This document shows, piece after piece, positions 23,769-34,499 of a stretch of 64,000 nt of DNA. The stretch is taken from positions 1,178,001 to 1,242,000 of the forward strand of contig NEEC01000011.1 of assembly GCA_002189035.1 (NCBI GenBank), given 5' to 3'. The stretch is from Utricularia gibba (lineage: Eukaryota > Streptophyta > Magnoliopsida > Lamiales > Lentibulariaceae). Below the pieces are notes generated by a model. The model searched no databases. It had not been told where the DNA came from and saw only the letters and a list, made by a program, of their open reading frames with translations. Positions within the stretch are counted from its first letter, which is position 1. Every line of letters starts with the position of its first letter. A program made the position numbers and the translations under genes.

Positions 23769-26371
23769 CTATGAGTCCTCAAAGTCACCAGAGTTCTCCA
23801 GCAGGTAGTTCACAGCCAGCTCCTCATTCCGCTCGCATGCTAAGAAAGCCTCGATCACGAGGGCTCTGTCGAAACCCATAGCTTCCATCTTCACACACCC
23901 AGAGGACATAAACATGAAACTTAGGAAGAGTGGGGAACAGAGCAAACAAACTATTAAGGAGAATGATTTTAAGTACCCTTTCGATGGCTTCCTGCTCTGC
24001 TGGTGTGACACTAACGGCATGAGGCATTTCGGCCTCACCCTGCTCGAATATATCACTGTGGAAAGGTAAAGGTAAATGGCAAGGCCCTTTCTGAAAGTGG
24101 AAAACGGAATGCACCTACCCTTCAGGGCCATCAATGGGTTCGTTGATTAACTGGAGAAACTCCTGATGATTTTCTTGTATGAGTCTAAGAAGTGATGGAT
24201 TCTGCTTCCCAAGCTCCTGAAGCATGGGCTGCAACCAAAATACATAATTAGTTGACAACGGAAAAAAGTGTATGTTACCTACGGCATGAATAAAAGAAGC
24301 TAACTAATAACTTATATTTCACCTGTAGAATTTGTGGGTTAGTATGGACCAGGGAACGCAGCGTTTGGAACTGCATCAAAAGGAAACATTTTCAGATACA
24401 TTCTTCCACACGAAAACCAATATTCAGAGAATGAAATGTAAGCATATTTGCATTTTCACCTGTGGGTTGTTCCTGAGAAAGTCAAGCGATCCAATGCCAG
24501 TGCCACCGGTGGCACCAGACACAGTCTCCTGGGGGTAGTAAAATAAGCATATTAGCAACAGCAGCAAGGGCATACAAACAAATCATCAAGATAGATGGTG
24601 AAAAACCCGAGGAAACAAATTCAGTGGAGATGTGTTTGGTGCTCCTGAAGCAAGTGAACTAGGATCTGCAGGATCAACGGATGGTTGGGATAATGGAACT
24701 AAAATTTCTGTACTTTCAGGAATCCCCTAGCACATAATAGAAGGATAAAAGGTCAATTTCATTAGCTAATCACAAATTGGAGAAAGTAAGATGAATCATA
24801 CTGAATATAAATAGTCAACAGCTCGCTCTGGATTGTTATATGCAGCTCGAAGAGCACAGATCACAGTCTCCCTGCTCCAGCTGCCACCACCCATATCAAT
24901 TAGTTGCTTAATCGTTGCCTCAATATTTTCACCACCGGCAACCATATTGGAGGCAGCATCCACATATGAAGGTGGGGGTTCACTGGTAAGAGGTTGTAAT
25001 GAGATTACCACAGGACCTACTTAAAACTCAGAATAAAGCATGAATACTGTAAAGCAAACTACATACTTAGCAATGGCAGCGGAATCTTGTGATCCACTAC
25101 TCTTAGGTAGCCTTTAATAATCAAAAGATCATATACACATTAGCAATTTATGTAATTTGGGCATCAAGTAAGATTTACAACTCACGTAGAAACTGGCTGA
25201 TCTTCAGCTGCAACAGGATTAGATGGTGTTGCAGCAGGAGCGGGCTGTCATACAAGAGATGTTATGACACATGAGTATGAAAAATTCAATAACATGTGTG
25301 CATATAGCATCGCACCTGGGATGAACTTGACCACTCGACGCCAAGCTTTTGCTCTACAATTAAAAAACCATGCTTATGAGCAACATATCAATATTGAAGC
25401 ACCTTTAAAATATAAGAGGCACAAACAGTGGGAACATGATTTTATAACAAGGGGAATTTTTGATTATGGAATAGAAAAAATTATACAAAAGTTGCAAGGG
25501 AGAACAAAAAAGTCCGTTTATTGGATAACACTGCACACAAATTTCAAAGAATAGTATGCACGAGATAGAAGGCACCTTGCTTAGCATGACAACAAGAAAT
25601 CCATCTTCAGAGACCTTGTTCTCAGCCAAAGTGCTGCCATCTTTCAACACTTTCCCATTATGGATTAATAATTGCTGACCACATGGATAGCTACCTTTTC
25701 CTTGCGCATCTTCTATGCTTTTCTTTACAGCCATTATCTAGTATCACAAAACATTCAAATTTACATCGGTTACGACAAACCATATCAACAGTATCCTAAA
25801 TCTCAACCTCGAATTCCTTCACACAACACACAGCCTACAAATCCATGAAGCGGTAAGATCACACACAATCTTTCCATTTTGTGTAAAAGAAGAAAGTGTG
25901 ATTAATTACATTGAATACCAAGACTAGGAAACAATTGACATTTTAAGTTCGCAAAACCCATAACTTTAGCTCAATAACACGTGAGAATCAACAAAACGCA
26001 TCAGACAAACTAGTGTTGTCTACATACGAAAAAAAGTCTTCACTCATTGGTCAACCTCACACCATTTATTGCCCTAAACCCATTACCTTAGCTCAATAAC
26101 ACGTAAGGATCACTAAAACAAGCATACAGTATCCAAAAAAAGAGAGGGAATTCGAATCCTCCCGACAAGGAACAAAAATACCTTGGAAACCAAAACACAA
26201 ACCCATCACGCCAAATGATTCCATCAGAACTACCCATTGTAGACATTGAGAAAAAAGAGCCGAAAAAGTGAAATAATCCAGACACCGGAAGGAGAATGGC
26301 ATTACCGTGTCATTCGGCTGGACTGTGATTTGGAATTGGCTACCCTTCAGGGTCTTCACTGTAAGTTTCAT
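23769..26371 (-). CDS. RAD23: RAD23 ubiquitin receptor (UbL-UBA shuttle protein)
   Basis: Twelve minus-strand exons join in frame to about 364 residues (family about 370-400): 26371-26306, 25737-25576, 25351-25316, 25244-25186, 25111-25067, 24982-24802, 24726-24607, 24528-24460, 24370-24323, 24228-24119, 24055-23977, 23888-23769, all with GT-AG borders. Order: ubiquitin-like domain 1-76 (start [15 protein letters not shown], end [10 protein letters not shown]), Pro/Ala-rich linker, UBA1 about 144-186 ([17 protein letters not shown]), STI1-like XPC-binding region about 239-297 ([14 protein letters not shown]), C-terminal UBA2 about 318-358 ([19 protein letters not shown]). RAD23 proteins carry ubiquitinated clients to the proteasome and bind the XPC repair factor, in cytosol and nucleus. 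An in-frame ATG 7 codons upstream (26392) exists, but the family starts at [13 protein letters not shown] replaces the common ERL before UBA2; otherwise intact. Confidence 0.95.
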
Positions 26372-26559
26372 TTCAATAAAATTAGAAAACACTCCACAAG
26401 ATCCGAACTTTGCTACAGAAAATGTCTAGGAATTGTGAGTGCAAAAAAGCAGTTAGACACAGATCTCTCTCAGAACTCGAAAAACTTGAAGAAGAAACAT
26501 GACCGCTGGGTTGTCGCCTTTATTACCAACACTCACGTTGGGCCTGCATCTTCATAGGA

Positions 26560-27059
26560 TCTTGCCCAACAACCAATCGGAAGGAATTCAGCCCACCTCA
26601 TTCTTAATCCCTGTCCACGTCTATGCTTAGGATATTATTTGTTCATTTATTTATTTATATATTATTTATGATCCTCACTCGTGAGAGAAACTCCATATGC
26701 CATGGTGATGATGTCCCCTAAGCAATGATTTCAAATCTTTTATTAACCCTAAATCGATAGATAAAAAAGTGATCGTCTAATTTAGTAATATGATTCTTGA
26801 TTTAGATTTGGAGTGCGCCTAAAACACCTAATAAATACCCAGATGCATTTGTACATAAGAATCCTTTTAAGATATATGCAAATATGGTAAATATAAAATT
26901 AGACATTAATTACCATAAATTAAAAGACTAAAAATTTGTATAAATACAATAGTCTTTGTAAGTAATTAATGAAGTAAGTTTTCCAATTTTTTTTATTTCT
27001 CAATATGATTTAGAAGTATTAAAAATTCTCTTTCAATTTCTTACTTTTCTCTCCTCTTC
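26560..27059. other. Upstream region of RAD23 and AT-rich spacer
   Basis: The RAD23 5' UTR and promoter should lie at 26372-26700. Beyond, the sequence is AT-rich with ATTT-type low complexity at 26637-26670. No gene seen. Confidence 0.4.
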
Positions 27060-27680
27060 TCCATGGTATTAAAAGGAGTGCTCGGCTCATCTCCCTTGAT
27101 TTTGAATTATTTGAAGCAGCAAAAACTATGTTGGTTGGTTGAAAATGCTTTGTCTTACTTTGGATGGATTGATATTCCTGACCATATTATAGATATGAGG
27201 AATTGTCCTTTGTTCTTAAGAAATTATATGATCAAGATGAATATTGCTTTGTACTTACTTTTTGGTATATGACTTCTAAGGCAGCGCATGAATGACAAAA
27301 AATGGATTTTCTTATTATGGCATTGGTTCTCGATTATATGGATTCAAGTTGAATATTGGTTTGATGCCTATGCAAGCTCCAAATCTTTTTATCTTTAGAG
27401 TGAGTTATATCAACTCACACTGGGCTTAGGCTCTATAATTGTCTATTACACTATATTAAAGTAGATTTGAAGTGAACTAGAATTTTTACGTCCACTATCA
27501 ACACCAACTAGCAACATAGGGAAGTAATTTCAACGAAGGAGGATAATGATGGAATGCAACATTTCCTTTTTGGTCTATATAATTTCTATGATCCACTTTG
27601 GATTCAAATTATTGGAATTGACACATTTATAATTGATGATGTCTATCACATGGTTGCTTATGGTTGAACATCACCATCCC
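27060..27680 (+). mobile_element. Copia gag fragment, degenerate
   Basis: Plus-strand frames, with several shifts, show a copia-gag pattern: WIDIPDHIIDMRNCPLFLRN near 27165, and a better-preserved block near 27545-27660 reading MQHFLFGLYNFYDPLWIQII, equivalent to the conserved QFLMGLNDSY...RSQIL segment. No LTR was identified. Confidence 0.5.
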
Positions 27681-29259
27681 AACGATGTCTCTATTGTTGA
27701 TCCAACTTTGGATCCTATCAGAGCTCTTTACATTGCTTCTACGATTACACATGTACATAAGCTTTCACTAAATCATGGTTTTCTGTTAAGTATCATTTTC
27801 TTACTATCTTTTAGATTGTTTTTATATCTAAATGTAATTAAACTTGTTTAGTTAGAAGTTCATAATATAAAATTTAGGTTTTTATCTAGTTTAGGATAAT
27901 TTTCCTAAATCTTATATTTTATTTAATATTTTTGTTAGTTTTATTTAAGTTTTTCTAGAGGTGCACACGGAGTAGAAAGTGTGAGAAAGAAGACAGCAAA
28001 TGATGACAAAATATATTTTTTCGAGTTGACATCTCTTTGATTTCTAGAAGACTGCAGACGCCTAATGATGAGCCTTGACGTGTGGTACACGAGAGTATCT
28101 GACAAATGAAATCATTAGCGTACCAATGCCAAAGCAGACGTTTTATTGCAAGTCAATCCAGTAGAACCACAAGGACACGAAAACTTAGATAAAGTAGTTC
28201 AGTTTAGTTCAGTTTGGATAGCTGAGAATTCACTTTTCAAGTTTTAGTTTTATACTTAGTTTATCTCTTTAGAGGATTTTACTCTAGCTTCTCTCTAAAA
28301 CCTTGTTTTCATTTCCTTAGTTTGTATGGCCATTCGGGGTAAGAAACTCCCGTTTCTGGATTGGGATACTCTCAGATCTATATTTCGTTAGTTTATCTTT
28401 ATCTCTTCTTTGAATCCAAATGGGTTTTATATGTCTTCGCGCAACTATGTTACAATCTTTCGATAATAGTTTCATTATTCAAGATTCATGGTTAGCTGAT
28501 CACTAATACCTGCGAGTTTTGAAGAGGAGCAAGGTTGAGAGCACCAACTCATGCCGTTTTGGCAGGAGGGAGACAACCTTTTGTCTATGGCCGTACTTCA
28601 AGATCAATGGACAGATAATGACCTCGTATCTGGACTCATTGGATCATTGAAAACACTTGTGCACATGTGCGCAATTCAATCGTGAGGATACGTTGGCAGA
28701 ACCTCTTATCTTCACGTTTGTCTAAGGAGGAGCAACATCGGGCTATTCCAGTGCCTTTTTGCAAGAGAGTGTAAAGGAATGTAGGTAATTGCTTACTCCT
28801 ATAACCGAGTATTTGAATCATGACAGTTGTATTCAATGTAACCTCACATTTCACTAAAAAAAAACTCTGTGTTCGACACCCGTACTATGCTTTTATGTTT
28901 TACGAGTTTTAAAAATATTTAAAACTTTTTATGAAAACGACACGCATCATTTTCCAATCAAGCATAAATAGTTTTTGTGTAGGAATTCCATCAATATGGC
29001 TGTAGACATTGAGTTCACTTTTGTTCAGTAGCAGTAAACTCTTTCCGATGGCTAAGTGGTTGAACATTATAGCTGCTAGATGAATTCTGTTGCATGAGTT
29101 TTGTAGACCTTTCGGATACCTGTGAGCATGTTTTTATCTTTTTATTTTACGAGAGCATGTGTATGACTAGAGGAATCTAAGGAGTGTAATCTAGATTGTT
29201 TTTTTTATGAATTGTTGAACTTCATGGTCATTGCGGAACAAGTTGCCAACCACAAAAAA
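27681..29259. other. Repeat-like DNA, unclassified
   Basis: T-rich sequence followed by CTCTGTGTTCGACACCCG near 28864, a motif found near 3' ends of plant LTRs, suggesting a solo LTR of another family around 27830-28990 whose ends could not be fixed. TGGCTAAGTGG near 29050 matches a pol III A box, but no B box follows. No gene. Confidence 0.35.
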
Positions 29260-29724
29260 AAAAAGAAGAGAGGTGTATGAAGGAGCCTAACGTAGTGGAA
29301 GGGTCAGCAGGGATAGACTAATCCGGAGGAGTATGAAGGAGCCTAACGTTATAAGGTGTGAGTGCTTAGCCAACACTCTGATATGGAAAAGGCATTGACT
29401 ATGTACCCGGATTACTCTGGAACAAGCTGCTCCTTCACTGCCCAAAGAAAAAAAAAAGAAGAGAAAAAAAATGGGTTGGCAATCGTGGTCTTAAGTGACC
29501 TTGGAGGGATCGATTCTATGAGGTATGATCTTCGAAAACACTCCTCAAGAGGAATCTACTCATGCATATTTGAGTGATGAAATGACATGCACACTTGCAC
29601 TTCTGTAGCTCATGCACCGAAATTTACTCTTAGTTTTATGTTCATCCATGATGCTGAAGGAACCAGTTCTCTGCTAGTCTTAGGTAGGACTTGGGGACAA
29701 GTCTAATATCGTTTTAGCATAGTG
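29260..29724 (+). mobile_element. Probable 3' internal end of the element ending in LTR copy C
   Basis: Non-coding. Immediately before the LTR at 29725 it has TAGGACTTGGGGACAAG, a purine-rich stretch like the polypurine tract region preceding a 3' LTR in plant gypsy elements. A 19-bp direct repeat GTATGAAGGAGCCTAACGT occurs near 29275 and 29332. Confidence 0.4.
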
Positions 29725-30450
29725 TGATAGCACACAAATTTTCATGTTTTTAGGATATGAAAATCATAAATTTTTAATTATGTTTAAGTGTTTATTTTAT
29801 ATTTTTAAGTGTTTTTATGTAATTTAGGAAAATGTAATTTTTGGTGTGATTAGTGGGCTAAATCAAAGGATTTAGCCCACCCCATGCCTAAACTGATTTT
29901 GGAATCTAGCAGCAATCCAAGAATCAAGGAAAAATCTGGATTTCGTGCAAGTCACCAGGGTGTAGGGGGCAATGAGTACACTGTCACGATGATAGTCTGC
30001 AAGTCAAGGCCAGGAGTAGCAGATTTTTCAGAGAATGTACTTGCCTTGGGCAGTGGGAGGCGAGAGAAAGAGGAGAAGGAGAGAGTTGCAAAAAGGGGAG
30101 TTCACCTAGAATTTTCAGAACACACACGAGGGGGTTTCTCCCCAACACGAACACGAAGAATACTGAAGGAGAAGGAGGAAGAAAAGCGATATTTTTCTCT
30201 GGAGAAGAACCTCCAACTTAAAGGAAGAAGATCAAGACCCAGTTCAGCGTTACTGTTCTGGACTGCGAACAGTAGCAGACGGAAACCAGAACTCTACTGC
30301 TTTCTTTTAGTTTGTTGATGTCTTTAGTTTCTGCACCAAACTTCTGCACAATGTTCTTAACATTTTCGTTGTTTTATGTTAATGACATCACTTTTTACCG
30401 TCAAAGCAAGAGTAGCTAAACCCTAGGAGTGACTTAAGGTGAAACATGGT
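29725..30450 (+). mobile_element. LTR copy C of the 1.4-kb family, truncated at right
   Basis: It starts TGATAGCACACAAATTTTCATG and follows the complement of copy A (14585 down to about 13860) closely, including the hairpin, CTTGCACGAAATCCAGATTT-type sequence (in complement) and AAACCCTAGGAGTG. Similarity ends after CATGGTG at about 30450, where the ~158-bp tandem repeat begins. About 0.65 kb of LTR is missing. The 144-codon open frame at 29884-30318 is an LTR shadow, not a gene. Confidence 0.8.
29854..29879. repeat. Conserved LTR hairpin, copy C (loop inverted)
   Basis: Arms identical to copy A. Because this LTR lies in the opposite orientation, its loop reads CTTT in copy-A orientation instead of AAAG, so the loop is inverted relative to the flanking LTR. 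Confidence 0.75.
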
Positions 30451-30452
30451 GC

Positions 30453-30880
30453 ATCCTAACTTCAATAAAGGCATCACGATTTTCGTTGATAGGACCCTAT
30501 TGGGCTTAGGAGCAAGACTGAACCTTGGGCCCGGACAAAGCTCCCAACGACAGCACCTGCCCTAAAACGGCAAGTTGTAGCTTGAAAAACGATGTAGGCA
30601 GCCGCCGACAACCCAATGTTAATAAATGCATCACTTTTTTTGTCGGGCTACAGCTGACTTGGGGCCCAAGCTCGACCTGATTTCGGACCCGATCCCGGTG
30701 CCCCCCTAGAGCGCCTCCTCATATATAAAGCATGTTGTTGAGAAAACCATTTGGGGGTGCTCATGACATTCTAACTTCAGTAAATGCATCACGATTTTCG
30801 TCAAGTAGGATCCGATTGGGCTCAGGAGTCACACCGAACCTTGGGCCCGGACGAAGTTCCCCTTGGCAATCTCTATCTCG
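30453..30880. repeat. ~158-bp tandem repeat, about 2.7 diverged units
   Basis: AATAAAGGCATCAC at 30464, AATAAATGCATCAC at 30621 and AGTAAATGCATCAC at 30779 are spaced 157 and 158 bp. Each is followed by a GGGCT...TTGGGCCC or GGGGCCC block. Units 1 and 3 are most alike (AACCTTGGGCCCGGAC in both); unit 2 is diverged. The array is far more GC-rich than its surroundings. Confidence 0.7.
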
Positions 30881-31289
30881 TCAACTCTATCTTACCCTTT
30901 CGGTGTTCATCATGAGGAGAACTACTAAGATATATGTAAATATGATAAGTTTACAATTAAGCTTTAGTTACAATAGATTAGAGGGATAAAAATTTGTATA
31001 AAAAATAATAGTCTTTTTTAATAATTAATAAATAAAATTTTCCAAATTTCTATTGCAAATCATGTCCAGAGCCCAATAGATATGAATTATGAATGTCAAG
31101 TCTCAACCAATATCAAAACATAAGGTTTCTTAACTCTTCTAATACATATGAAAACAAGATACGATAAATTACAAATATATTGTAACACAACCTTTATAGA
31201 CATATGAAGAGTTAGAGCTAGTCCAGGAGCATGATTGACTTATATATTGTGTTTCACTAAAGTGTTTTCAAAATCCAGGATTGGTACTT

Positions 31290-33265
31290 GTTTTATAGAA
31301 AAGTTACAATCTAAGCAATAATTCAAAGATTATTATGTGATGAAAGATATTGAATGGAAGTTTACGAAAAATAATGAGTGACAATTGATTTTGATTTGTA
31401 AATTCAAGGGTTGTTCTTGGAAAATTGTTCTTAAAAGGAAAGACCATTGTTGTTGGCTTGCTGAAGAGGTCTCTAATCATTGTGATGAGTGTGTGTCTCA
31501 ATCAAATAATAGATCAATAAGAATACAATGGATTGGAAAAAAATATTTTCAAAACTTATGAACCAATCAAATTATTTGCTGAAAACTTTTTGTATGACAT
31601 TAAAATAGATCTCACTCTCCAATGTGAACCTCACACAATAAAAAGATATAAGTATTATCCGTGGAAGTTAGGTGCAGTTTTTGAGGTTTTAGAATTTTTT
31701 AAATTATGTTTTTACGTGACCCAATATAAGCAGTCAAATCTTGGAGCAGTGGCTGAAATCTTGGAGTGATGGGTTATTCTATTGATTGATTAATATTTGC
31801 AGGAGTTTACTTTTGTCCAAAGGTTTTTTTTTTTGTAATAGACTAAAAATATAGATTGGTTTTATTCAAAATTTGTTGTTCACAAATTACTTCAATATAT
31901 ATTAAGGGAGAGGAAAGTAATTGGGGTTGATAGATCGCACTTGTTGTCTAATATACAAGGAAAGTTGCTAGTGGCCACCACATTTGACCCAAACAATGGA
32001 GTTTTTCCCTTGACATGGTGGATAATCAGAGGGGAGATATAGAATAGATGGAAGTGATCTTTTCGATTGTTCATCAAAGATTATGATATAACTAATGAGA
32101 ACTCATCAACACTCACAATAATCTATAATCAACGAACATAAATTATTCCTGCTATTTACCAAGTAATGCCAAGAATGCATGTAAAGTTTTTTGTTTTAAA
32201 TAATTATTAGGGGATATATTTGGTTTTTCATAACATATATCTTTGTGGAATAAAGTTCATTATTGTGTATTTCATTTGCTAAAAAGCATGAGAAGATATG
32301 TGAAGGTTGAAATATCTAATAGAGTTCGAAAACTAGTATGGAATACAACACGATCAACAACTCAAGTAGAATTCAAGGAAGTAATAAGTTAGAGGGAATT
32401 TGACCTAATGATCATACTTATCTTTCAACACTAAACCCCAAGCATTAAGCATGAGCATATTTTTAGAGGAGCAACAATTGTTCTCTGCTTACAAATAATA
32501 ATTCGAAATCTCTGAACTCTATATTAAAGGAAGTGCATGGCTTACCCTTCATCAACATGTTGAACAATATCAACCCTACATTTGTAGAGTGGTTTATTGA
32601 GAGGAGGCAAGGATCACATAAGTGGCCTGGATGATTTGGGGATTGAATTTGATGCAATTTTAGCAAGAAATGTTGCAACTGGAAGAGATGGGTGGATAGA
32701 AATAGATGATTGAGATAACTTCAGATGGTCCCATGCCAATGACATCGTGATATTGAGACTCAAAAACTATTCATGTGATTCCAGAAAAAGACAAATCTCA
32801 TATTTGATTCTTTTTTTATCAGTTTTTCCATCTTCTTTGAAATTTTATTATCTATTATTCTTTCACATCCTAGATATACCATGTAAGCATGCATGTTAGA
32901 CTATTTTTCACTTACAAGGAACATTATCAGAGTTCATGCATCCTTATTTCTTCAAAGTCAATTATGTAGCAATGTATGATGGTAATATTTATTGGTTACC
33001 ATATGCCAAGCATTGGCCTCTAGATGATCAACCATTGCTACCGCCACTTTGGAAGTATAGGAAGCTAAGATGTCCAGCTAAAAAACAAGCTTCATGGATG
33101 AAAAGTGTGTTTTGCAATGATTGTGATGAGAAAGGGCATAATTGTAGTAAATGCCCCAACAAAAAAAAGACGACAATACTAATGATGTTAAATGATTTTA
33201 CTAAGGAATCATGCAACATTGATCAATTAGTGAACGATGGATCTTGTCGACAGCAAGGAAAGTGA
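31290..33265 (+). mobile_element. Mutator-like (MULE) transposase remnant
   Basis: Plus-strand fragments in MuDR order: N-terminal DNA-binding segment at about 31395-31510 (CKFKGCSWKIVLKRKDH), transposase core at about 31915-32010 (VIGVDRSHLLSNIQGKLLVA, with the first catalytic Asp in GVD), SWIM-type CKHAC near 32885, and C-terminal region 32936-33265 ending in zinc knuckle CNDCDEKGHNCSKC (CX2CX4HX4C). Stops and frameshifts separate these blocks. Terminal inverted repeats were not found. It is either a decayed transposon or a fragment; a domesticated gene is unlikely given the broken frame. Confidence 0.75.
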
Positions 33266-33588
33266 AGGAATTGACATGAACCATATGTATCTAAATAAAT
33301 GATTACTTAATTTTAGTCATTAATGTTCATTCTTGTACAATCATGAACAAGTAGAATAACCAAAACAAAATACAATCAAATGACGAGCCACCAAGCCCCC
33401 AAAGAAATCCAATGTCACCTTTCATTATAATTATGTTAAAGGGAGGGTTGTAAATATGAACAATGAGAATAAGCAAGATGTATAGATTGAACAAGGCAAA
33501 ATGTTAAAATTGAAAACTGCATGGATGGAGCAAATCACACCACATTTAAGAGTATATGGTTGTTTGTGGGTGATATTGTTTGCTCTGT

Positions 33589-34494
33589 TGATAAATTGTA
33601 ATTTTAGGAATGTCGTTGCAATAAAGCAAATTTCCGTATCAAATAAATTTATAAGCCCTAATCTACATAAAATTAAAATTTAGAAAACTTATATAGTGGA
33701 TTTTGGGGTCGATCACAAGGAGCTTGTGCTTGTCATGTGTTTCAGCAAATGTAGAATTCGGAACAACAGTGGTCTTAGTCTAAGCTCGAACTAGCAGTGG
33801 CAAGTAAGTTCTGTAAACAAAATTATGTTTCAATGCAAAAGGTAACAAGTACTGGTTCTAACTCAGAATAATACATAGATGCCTTAAGGGTTTGCAGGTG
33901 GTATAAGCTGCAATGCCTAATTTAATTTACCATGTTCCTACACTCACAACTTCAAATAACCTAAGTCTACTCAAGTCATTCATCATATTTTTGGCTAAGC
34001 TAGTCCTTAATATCATCACCAACATTACAATTAGGTCTTCTCCCTTCTGGTCGGTGTTCTTCGTGTTGGGGAGAAGCCCCTCGAGCACTCTGCGTTCGTG
34101 TCCATTTTTTTTTCACTCTACCCCCTTTTTCGAAAAACATCTCCCTCATTTACTCCATTGCACTGTTCCTAACACCAGCACTGTTTCCAGCCTGAACTTG
34201 CAGACTGCTGGCAGTAGAACAATGCTATTTGTCTCTCTTCGGCTGCTATGCCCTTTTCTACTCGTTCCACACATTTGTGAGTCTGATTTTGTTGCTAATC
34301 TCTCTGCTGAACTCAGTCAAACATTAGCACAAAGATGGTGGACTAAATCGAAGGATTTAGTCCATTTTTCAACATAAACATACAAAATTAATATAAACAC
34401 CCCATAAACATGAAAAATTACATTTACATAACCTAAAGCACAATAAAATATAACTATTTTATATTATAAAATTCAGAGAAAATGTGTGTTATCA
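33589..34494 (-). mobile_element. Solo LTR, copy D of the 1.4-kb family, internally deleted
   Basis: It is 906 bp, TGATAAATTG...GTGTGTTATCA, with a perfect 5-bp target duplication TCTGT at 33584-33588 and 34495-34499. It aligns with copy A at both ends; about 0.48 kb is missing between ATTAGGTCT (near 34035) and the TTCTTCGTG block. Same orientation as copy A. Confidence 0.85.
34339..34364. repeat. Conserved LTR hairpin, copy D (compensatory change)
   Basis: Arms TGGACTAAATC and GATTTAGTCCA with loop GAAG. Compared with copy A both arms changed (G to A in one, C to T in the other), so pairing is preserved. Confidence 0.8.
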
Positions 34495-34499
34495 TCTGT

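Noticed and set aside
26372-26392. Upstream in-frame ATG for RAD23 (adds 7 residues)
   Set aside because: RAD23 proteins begin directly with the ubiquitin-like fold at [10 protein letters not shown]; the extension has no support.
29040-29290. Possible second SINE (A-box TGGCTAAGTGG, later A run)
   Set aside because: No B box at the expected distance and the A run is interrupted; sequence is better explained as part of the element ending in LTR copy C.
29884-30318. 144-codon open frame, basic and Glu-rich, on the plus strand
   Set aside because: It lies wholly within LTR copy C; the matching stretch in copies A and D is not kept open in the same frame, and no domain is visible.
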